DNA of 5,011 nt from Bacteroidota bacterium (GTDB taxonomy: Bacteria > Bacteroidota > Ignavibacteria > Ignavibacteriales > Melioribacteraceae): the NCBI GenBank assembly GCA_021814855.1, contig JAKAHQ010000176.1:1-5011 (forward strand), written 5' to 3'. This document shows positions 1 through 5,011 of the stretch, in pieces (the first letter of the stretch is position 1; every line of letters begins with the position of its first letter). The notes beneath the pieces were generated by a model. That model did no database searches. It was not told the DNA's origin and saw only the letters and a program-made list of their open reading frames with translations. The translations under genes were made by a program, and so were the position numbers.

Positions 1-2
1 TC

Positions 3-350
3 CGATCTGATTCCGGGCTGATTTTGTATACATCAAATGGCGGAATAACCGGCGTTAACAACGACGATAATTATCTTCCGCAGGGATACGAATTAAAACA
101 AAATTTTCCTAATCCGTTTAATCCCTCAACCAGAATTGACTATTCTGTACCAACTGACGGAAATGCAGCAATAAAAATTTTCGACGTTCTAGGAAAGGAA
201 ATAATAACGCTTGTTAGTGGATATCACAGAGCAGGCAAATACAACGTTCGGTTTTCAACAAACGATTATCGACTATCGAGCGGAGTTTATTTCTATCAAT
301 TGAAAGCCGGAAAATTTGTTTCCACAAAAAAAATATTGTTAATGAAATAG
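3..350 (+). CDS. T9SS type A sorting domain-containing protein (C-terminal end, 5' truncated)
   Basis: This is the last ~115 residues of a gene that begins before the window. The frame is open from base 3 to the TAG at 348-350, so the TTG at 24 is internal and not a start. What remains is almost entirely a Por-type sorting domain: the 'NFPNPFNPSTRI' signature near the domain start, then a beta-sandwich with 'IKIFDVLGKEI', 'GVYFYQL' and the basic terminal stretch 'STKKILLMK'. In this family the domain directs the protein through the outer membrane by the type IX secretion system, usually followed by cleavage and attachment to the cell surface. The functional part of the protein lies upstream and is not visible, so its activity cannot be stated. 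The 76-bp gap and an independent promoter candidate downstream suggest it is not part of the next operon. The sorting-domain call is very secure. The first few bases may be adapter-derived. Confidence 0.93.
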   Translation, partial: RSDSGLILYTSNGGITGVNNDDNYLPQGYELKQNFPNPFNPSTRIDYSVPTDGNAAIKIFDVLGKEIITLVSGYHRAGKYNVRFSTNDYRLSSGVYFYQLKAGKFVSTKKILLMK

Positions 351-384
351 GAAGCTTATAAGTTTATGTCAACCGGCAAGACAG

Positions 385-411
385 TTTTTGTCGTTTGATT
401 TAATATATAAT
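385..411 (+). promoter_or_regulatory. Candidate sigma70-type promoter for the AmmeMemoRadiSam operon
   Basis: A perfect TATAAT lies at 406-411, preceded by TTTTTG at 385-390 with a 15-bp spacer, which is shorter than the usual 17. Initiation 6-8 bases after the -10 box would leave a leader of only about 8 bases before the GTG at 427, with no Shine-Dalgarno sequence. It is the only promoter-like signal in the gap between the truncated first gene and the operon. The region is AT-rich, so a chance match is quite possible. The alternative Bacteroidetes pattern (TTTG, then TAnnTTTG) is not matched well. Confidence 0.35.
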
Positions 412-426
412 TGGCGAAATTGAATC

Positions 427-1668
427 GTGAAAGGTGAAAGTCTTTCCAGGCGTAAATTTATTTCCCGATCTTCAATACTTATCGGCGGAGCTTATACAGC
501 TCTTGCTTCCGCGGCATCGTTAAATCAAATCTATGGATGGATAAGCAATCATCTTCAAGAAGATTATAAAAAAGAACTTTACAAAAATTCACCGGTAGCA
601 AAGTATTGGATTTCCACTGCTTCAAAAAAAGTTAACTGTCTCGATTGTCATTCTTCTGCCCGGCTTGACGGGAAAAAAGAATTTGACCACGGGGAAATAA
701 TAATTAAATGTTTGTTGTGCGCTCAAGGATGCGTCATAAAAGAAAACGAACGCGGCAAATGCATGGCCCGTGTAAACATCAACGGAAACTTAAAAAGTCT
801 TGTTTACGGTCGACCGATTTCGATTCACGTTGACCCGATTGAGAAAAAACCTTTTTATCATTTTCTGCCGGGAAGTCAGGCATTTTCCCTTGCAACTGCA
901 GGCTGCCCGCTATCGTGCCAGTTCTGTCAGAATTGGGAAATCTCCCAAGCTAAGCCGGAGGATTACCATGTTAAATATTTTTCTCCGGCAGAAATAGCAA
1001 ACAGTTCAAAATCTCAAGCCATTCCGGTAATCGCTTTCACTTATAACGAGCCGACGGTATTCTTCGAATACCTGACCGACATTGCCGGAGAGGCAAAGAA
1101 AAAAAATCTTCGAAGCGTTTTAATAAGCTGCGGCTTTATGAATGCAGAGCCACTTAAAGAATTATGCGATCTTCTCGACGCTATTAAAATCGATCTGAAA
1201 GGATTCAGCGAGGATTTCTATCATAAGGTTTGTTCGGCGGAGTTAAAGCCCGTTCTTAGAACCATCAAACAAATTTCAAAAACTAAGACTCACCTTGAAA
1301 TTGTAAATCTTGTTGTGCCTACCCTGAACGATTCCGATAAAATGTTAAACGGATTATGCGAATGGATCACCGGCGAAGTTGGCCCGGATGTGCCGATCCA
1401 CTTCACAAGATTTCATCCGGATTATAAATTACTGAATCTTCCCCCGACGCCGATTGCAACTTTGGAGCGGGCAAGAAATATTGCTATGTCGAAAGGAATT
1501 CATTATGCTTTTGTTGGAAACGTACCGGGACATGAAGGCAACTGCACTTATTGCCCTTCGTGTAAAAAAAAAGTTGTCAGCAGAACCGGAATGTTTACAA
1601 CCGGGATTCATATTAAAAACGGCAGATGTGAATATTGTAATTATCCTATTGCCGGTGTTTGGAAATAA
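427..1668 (+). CDS. AmmeMemoRadiSam system radical SAM enzyme with twin-arginine signal peptide
   Basis: This is a 413-residue PflA-like radical SAM protein of the AmmeMemoRadiSam family, whose substrate is unknown. Residues 160-167 carry the CxxxCxxC cluster motif (C160, C164, C167, followed by QNW), which binds the 4Fe-4S cluster that cleaves SAM. The family motifs 'VDPIEKKPFYHFLPGS' (136-150), 'TYNEPTVFFEY' (205-215), 'IKIDLKGF' (253-260) and 'GNVPGH' (364-369) are all present. An N-terminal cysteine group (C95, C98, C102, C112) and a C-terminal ribbon (C376, C379, C401, C404) are also present, as expected for the family. Unusually, residues 1-30 form a Tat signal: S7-R8-R9-K10-F11-I12, a hydrophobic stretch (17-29) and an A-S-A cleavage site near 27-29. 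A CxxCH motif sits at 71-75, ahead of the normal family domain. GTG 427 is chosen because an in-frame TGA lies at 421-423, the next methionine is residue 113, and only this start includes the Tat signal. It is followed after 71 bp by the Memo-AMMECR1 gene. Confidence 0.93.
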   Translation: MKGESLSRRKFISRSSILIGGAYTALASAASLNQIYGWISNHLQEDYKKELYKNSPVAKYWISTASKKVNCLDCHSSARLDGKKEFDHGEIIIKCLLCAQGCVIKENERGKCMARVNINGNLKSLVYGRPISIHVDPIEKKPFYHFLPGSQAFSLATAGCPLSCQFCQNWEISQAKPEDYHVKYFSPAEIANSSKSQAIPVIAFTYNEPTVFFEYLTDIAGEAKKKNLRSVLISCGFMNAEPLKELCDLLDAIKIDLKGFSEDFYHKVCSAELKPVLRTIKQISKTKTHLEIVNLVVPTLNDSDKMLNGLCEWITGEVGPDVPIHFTRFHPDYKLLNLPPTPIATLERARNIAMSKGIHYAFVGNVPGHEGNCTYCPSCKKKVVSRTGMFTTGIHIKNGRCEYCNYPIAGVWK

Positions 1669-1714
1669 TCTCCGTGACTCCGCGGGAAAAAATAAACCAC
1701 TGAGACAGAGAAGG
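1669..1714 (+). repeat. Imperfect inverted repeat resembling a dispersed intergenic repeat
   Basis: The sequence CTCCGTGACTCCGCGG (1670-1685) is followed, after the A-rich spacer 'GAAAAAATAAA', by CCACTGAGACAGAG (1697-1710), which is roughly its reverse complement with a two-base gap and several mismatches. It can fold as an imperfect hairpin with an A-rich loop. From memory, both arms resemble the 'CCAC-GAGACAC-GAG' type short repeats scattered between genes of many environmental bacteria; I cannot search for other copies here. It lies immediately after the TAA of the radical SAM gene and lacks a T-tract, so it is not a typical terminator. It could modulate transcript stability between the two genes. 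Confidence 0.45.
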
Positions 1715-1739
1715 GAAAAAATTAAACGGTGCATTTGAA

Positions 1740-3260
1740 ATGAAAAAATTTTTTTATGCGATATTACTGCTCGCGATTTCTTCTTGCAAGGCAGAAAAAA
1801 ATAACAACATTTATGATGCCGATTCGATAAGATACCCGGCGGTTGCGGGGCAGTTTTATCCGGCTGATTCACTTAAGCTCATCGCGCAGATAAAAGGTTT
1901 TTTAGCCAATGCTAAACGGGCTAAAGTTGAAAATCCGGTTGCAGTCGTTGTTCCCCATGCCGGCTACATATATTCCGGCCAAATAGATGCCGACGCTTAC
2001 AACCAGGTAAAAAATAATCGGTATGATGTAGTTGTTATACTTGGCACCAATCATACAACCGCAGGATTTTCGAAATTCGGTATCTATCCTCAAGGTGCTT
2101 TTGCTACCCCCATTGGGAAAGTAATTGTCGATAATGAAATTGCAAACGAGCTTATTAAGAGAGACCCCGATGTTTCGGTAAATCTTGCTGTTCATGCAAA
2201 AGAACATTCGGTTGAAGTTCAGGTTCCTTTTATTAAATACTTATTTCCACGCGCTAAGATCGTTCCCATAATAGTCGGCGAGCCGGATATAGAAATATGT
2301 ACGAAATTCGGCAAAGTACTCGCCGGTATATTGAGAGACAGGAAAGCATTAATCGTCGCGAGTTCCGATTTATCCCATTACCCAAGTTTTAACGATGCAG
2401 TAAAAGTAGATGATAAAACTTTAAGAACGATTGCCGGTTTGAATTTAAATTCAATTGTTTCGGAGATGCAGAACCAGCTTGAGCAAAATATTCCGCAGCT
2501 TGTTACTTGCGCCTGCGGAGAGGCGCCGATTGTTGCCGCAATAGCCGCAGCAAAGGCAATGGGCGCTAATGCGGCTTCAATAATCAGCTACAGCAATTCA
2601 GGTTACAATTCAATCGGAAGTTCCGACCGCGTTGTTGGTTACGGTTCTGTTGTTATTTATAAAGGAACCGAACAAGATCCGGCTGACCCGGATACACTGC
2701 AAAATGATAATTCTTACAAGCTTAATTCTTCCGATAAGCAGACGCTTCTAAGATATGCTCGTAAAACTCTTGAGCAATATTTTTCACAAACTCTTCCGCT
2801 GCCGCGCGATATTAATCCGAAACTAAAAATAAAACGGGGCGCATTTGTAACATTGCGAAAGCACGGCGAGCTGCGCGGCTGCATAGGTCATATGGCAGAA
2901 GACACACCTCTTATTACTGTGATAGGATCAATGGCGCTTCAAGCGGCATTTAACGATACTCGTTTCACTCAGCTCACTCAAGATGAATTATCTCATGTCG
3001 AAATCGAAATTTCTGTCTTGACTCCTTTTACACAGGTTAACAGCGCAGACGATATTGATCTTGGCCGTGACGGAGTTATTGTAAAGAAAGGGAACCGGCA
3101 AGCGGTTTTTCTTCCGCAAGTTGCAACCGAAACCGGCTGGAGTAAAGAAATATTTTTAGATCAGCTGTGCCGCAAGGCAGGCTTGCAGCCCGGCGATTGG
3201 AAAAGCGCCAAACTTTTTACATTCCAGGCGGATGTATTCAGTGAATCCGAATTTCATTAA
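1740..3260 (+). CDS. Lipoprotein fusing Memo (AmmeMemoRadiSam system protein B) and AMMECR1 (system protein A)
   Basis: This is a 506-residue two-domain protein. Residues 1-16 are a lipoprotein signal (MKK, hydrophobic 4-13, lipobox I13-S14-S15-C16), so the mature protein should be lipid-anchored outside the cytoplasm. Residues ~31-308 are a Memo domain. It keeps the residues that correspond by motif to the metal site of human MEMO1: H73 in 'PHAGYIYSG', H105 in 'GTNHT' and C259 in 'CACGEAPI', plus D210 and H213 in 'SSDLSHY' and the 'KEHSVEVQVPF' stretch (154-164). A polar linker (~309-330) leads to an AMMECR1 domain (~331-502) with the hallmark 'LRGCIGH' (378-384), 'AFNDTRF' and 'IEISVLTP'. 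Memo is related to extradiol dioxygenases, but its bacterial reaction is unknown. In other genomes A and B are often separate proteins; here they are fused, so with the upstream radical SAM gene the system is complete. The start at 1740 gives the full signal peptide, although no Shine-Dalgarno sequence is visible. The 3' end overlaps the next gene. Confidence 0.94.
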   Translation: MKKFFYAILLLAISSCKAEKNNNIYDADSIRYPAVAGQFYPADSLKLIAQIKGFLANAKRAKVENPVAVVVPHAGYIYSGQIDADAYNQVKNNRYDVVVILGTNHTTAGFSKFGIYPQGAFATPIGKVIVDNEIANELIKRDPDVSVNLAVHAKEHSVEVQVPFIKYLFPRAKIVPIIVGEPDIEICTKFGKVLAGILRDRKALIVASSDLSHYPSFNDAVKVDDKTLRTIAGLNLNSIVSEMQNQLEQNIPQLVTCACGEAPIVAAIAAAKAMGANAASIISYSNSGYNSIGSSDRVVGYGSVVIYKGTEQDPADPDTLQNDNSYKLNSSDKQTLLRYARKTLEQYFSQTLPLPRDINPKLKIKRGAFVTLRKHGELRGCIGHMAEDTPLITVIGSMALQAAFNDTRFTQLTQDELSHVEIEISVLTPFTQVNSADDIDLGRDGVIVKKGNRQAVFLPQVATETGWSKEIFLDQLCRKAGLQPGDWKSAKLFTFQADVFSESEFH

Positions 3261-5011
3261 ACTAAAAACTGTAATTAGGAAATCGGTTTTCTTAGCGGGA
3301 GTCGGTTTCGTTTCGATTCTCGGACAGGTTGTTATTCTGCGTGAATTAAGCGAAGCGTTCTTCGGTATAGAACTCATCTACATTCTCTCTCTTGGCGCCT
3401 GGCTTTTAGGTACGGCTATAGGCGCGGTAATCGGTAAAAAATCTTCCTTTCCAAACAGAAGAAATATTAAGAACCTATTTTTTCTGTTTGCTCTAATTTT
3501 GCCTGCCGATATTTTATTCATACGCGGAATAAGAAAAATCTTCGGCGCGGTTCCAGGCGCTTTTATGCCTTTCACCGAGCAAATTTTAGGATTACTCGCA
3601 GCGTTGATTCCATTGAGTATAATTACAGGGCTGTTGTTTCAATGGACCGCAAAATTATTTATTTCGGAAAAAGAGACTCTCGCCAAAGCTTATTCATTCG
3701 AAAGCGCGGGCGGAGTTATAGGAGGATTAACCTCAACATTACTGCTAAGCGCTGGTCTGCAAAATTTTACGTTAGCTTTATTGTGCTCATCAGTTTCAAT
3801 GTCAATCTTCTTTTACGCGTCGTCGAACAAATTGAAATTTACTTTCAAGATATCTTTAATCGTCGCGGCATTAATCTTTATTGTTTTATTTGCGTCAAGC
3901 AGGAGTATCGACCGATGGATGACATCATGGAATTATGAAGGCGCCGCAGAGTCGCTTGATACTCCGTATAATAGAATCACCATCACTTCCGCAGCAGGAC
4001 AATACTGCGTTTTCGAGGACGGTGCGCTTTGTTACGAATCGGAAGGTGTTTCCGCCGAAGAGTTTGTTCAGCTCTCAACCTTACAAACAAACCGGCTTAA
4101 TAGCGTACTTGTGCTCGGCGGAGGGTTCCATGGAATAATTTTCGAACTGCTTAAACTCCCGGTTGACAAAATTAATTATGTCGAAATCAACAGGCCAATG
4201 ACTAAATTATTGATGGATTACCTTCCCGCCGAAATCTACAATTCCTTGCTGAATAAAAAAGTAAAAATAACTTATGATGACCCGCGTAAATATCTCAACA
4301 ACAAAAAGTTATTTGATGTTATACTGATCAACATGCCGGAACCAACCTCGGCACAGACAAACCGGTTTTACACAAAAGAATTTTTCAGCGAGTGTTCGAT
4401 GAACCTTGCGCCTAAGGGAATTGCTGCTTTCAAAATTCAGTCCTCGGAAAACTTATGGACATCCGCGCTGCAAAACAGAAACTCTTCCATTTATAATGCA
4501 CTAAAAATTTCTTTCAAAAACATTATCGTTCTGCCCGGAACAAGAAATATATTTATTGCTTCCAACGATTCTTTGACCGGAGACACAAAAGTTTTAATCG
4601 ACCGTTTTAATTCGAGACAAGTGAGCGCAAAGTTGGTTTCGCCGCCGTATATAAGTTATATTTATTCCAACGATCGATTTGCGGAAATACAAAATATTTT
4701 ATCAACCAACGGTACGGAAGCCAATTCCGATTTTAAACCGGCTTGTTACGGACTTACAATTTCAATCTGGCTTTCAAAATTTTTTCCGCAGTTGAATTCT
4801 TCAACAGGAGTATTTTCTTCTGCCGCAAAATCATTAATGCTGATTGCAATTGCTGCTGTCTTGATTCTCTTAATTTATTTGAAAGGGAAATACGTTAAAG
4901 CAAAAAGGGCGGCACTTGTTTTCGGCGCCGGATTTATCGGGATGGTAATGGAAACACTTCTTCTTATTCTATATCAAACAAAGAACGGGATACTGTACCG
5001 GGATATAGATC
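3232..5011 (+). CDS. Polytopic membrane protein with spermidine-synthase-like domain (3' truncated)
   Basis: The frame stays open from ATG 3232 to the window end, giving 593 residues without a stop. The N-terminal part is a membrane bundle with hydrophobic segments near 18-36, 48-67, 80-97, 115-136, 159-196 (probably two) and 206-222. Residues ~235-510 form a Rossmann-type domain like spermidine synthase and other SAM-dependent aminopropyl- or methyltransferases: 'TPYNRITIT' (244-252), the nucleotide loop 'VLVLGGGFHG' (292-301), 'VEIN' (317-320), 'DDPRKYL' (349-355), and 'INMPEPTSAQTNRFYTKEFF' (366-385). Further membrane segments follow at ~532-551 and ~560-581, and more probably lie beyond the edge. 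Proteins of this layout are often annotated as fused MFS/spermidine synthase, but key polyamine-synthase residues are missing, so polyamine synthesis is unlikely. ATG 3232, three bases after AGG (3226-3228), gives a 29-bp overlap with the Memo-AMMECR1 gene; GTG 3241 is an alternative with a 20-bp overlap. The overlap implies translational coupling and shared function. Confidence 0.85.
   Translation, partial: MYSVNPNFIKLKTVIRKSVFLAGVGFVSILGQVVILRELSEAFFGIELIYILSLGAWLLGTAIGAVIGKKSSFPNRRNIKNLFFLFALILPADILFIRGIRKIFGAVPGAFMPFTEQILGLLAALIPLSIITGLLFQWTAKLFISEKETLAKAYSFESAGGVIGGLTSTLLLSAGLQNFTLALLCSSVSMSIFFYASSNKLKFTFKISLIVAALIFIVLFASSRSIDRWMTSWNYEGAAESLDTPYNRITITSAAGQYCVFEDGALCYESEGVSAEEFVQLSTLQTNRLNSVLVLGGGFHGIIFELLKLPVDKINYVEINRPMTKLLMDYLPAEIYNSLLNKKVKITYDDPRKYLNNKKLFDVILINMPEPTSAQTNRFYTKEFFSECSMNLAPKGIAAFKIQSSENLWTSALQNRNSSIYNALKISFKNIIVLPGTRNIFIASNDSLTGDTKVLIDRFNSRQVSAKLVSPPYISYIYSNDRFAEIQNILSTNGTEANSDFKPACYGLTISIWLSKFFPQLNSSTGVFSSAAKSLMLIAIAAVLILLIYLKGKYVKAKRAALVFGAGFIGMVMETLLLILYQTKNGILYRDID

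Noticed and set aside
352..400. Possible terminator after the first gene: palindrome CTTATAAG (355-362) and a GACA/TGTC hairpin (380-383 with 389-392).
   Set aside because: Stems are only 4 bp and AT-rich, with no clean T-tract following the hairpin; too weak to call.
800..997. Open frame of 65 codons on the + strand.
   Set aside because: Lies entirely inside the radical SAM gene in another frame, with no recognisable domain.
1454..1738. Plus-strand open frame of 94 codons ending just before the Memo-AMMECR1 gene.
   Set aside because: It mostly overlaps the C-terminal zinc-ribbon region of the radical SAM gene and then runs through the inverted repeat; composition is not protein-like and no domain is recognised.
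1429..1872. Reverse-strand open frame of 147 codons spanning the junction of the radical SAM and Memo genes.
   Set aside because: It is antisense to the confident 3' end and 5' end of two real genes, rich in Cys/Arg/Ser as expected of a shadow frame, and has no recognisable family.
3156..3575. Two reverse-strand open frames (3156-3377 and 3378-3575).
   Set aside because: Antisense to the AMMECR1 end and the membrane segments of the last gene, with basic low-complexity composition and no recognisable domain.
3642..4138. Two consecutive plus-strand open frames (3642-3938 and 3935-4138).
   Set aside because: Both lie within the long membrane/spermidine-synthase-like frame, which is continuous from 3232 to the window end and has clear motifs; these are shadows.

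Overview
This window looks like a short piece of a chromosome from the FCB superphylum (Fibrobacteres-Chlorobi-Bacteroidetes), most plausibly an Ignavibacteria-like lineage. Three things suggest this. The first gene ends in a type IX secretion (T9SS) sorting domain of the 'NFPNPFNPST' kind. Base composition is moderately AT-rich. Strong Shine-Dalgarno sequences are largely absent before the starts. The phylum call is inference from these traits, not from a database comparison. All genes are on the + strand. The first and last are cut by the window edges, and both edges carry bases that match the ends of Illumina adapters, so the window may be a whole short contig.

Layout: (1) 3-350 is the C-terminal end of a secreted protein with a T9SS type A sorting domain. 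(2) 351-426 is a short intergenic gap holding a possible promoter (TATAAT) just upstream of a GTG start. (3) 427-1668 is the radical SAM enzyme of the AmmeMemoRadiSam system, here with a twin-arginine signal peptide and an extra CxxCH motif. (4) 1669-1739 is a 71-bp gap occupied by an imperfect inverted repeat resembling a dispersed intergenic repeat. (5) 1740-3260 is a lipoprotein fusing Memo (system protein B) and AMMECR1 (system protein A). (6) 3232-5011 is a polytopic membrane protein with a spermidine-synthase-like domain. It overlaps the previous gene and runs off the end.

Genes 427-5011 look like one operon. All three components of AmmeMemoRadiSam are present in two genes, whose biochemical role is not established. 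Both proteins carry export signals, which would place the radical SAM enzyme in the periplasm and the Memo-AMMECR1 protein on a lipid anchor, next to a membrane protein encoded by an overlapping gene. A radical SAM enzyme outside the cytoplasm would need a supply of S-adenosylmethionine (SAM) and of low-potential electrons there, so this is the most interesting point of the window. The spermidine-synthase-like domain has lost the residues typical of polyamine synthases and probably does something else. No RNA genes, CRISPR arrays, insertion sequences or intergenic stretches over 300 bases were seen.
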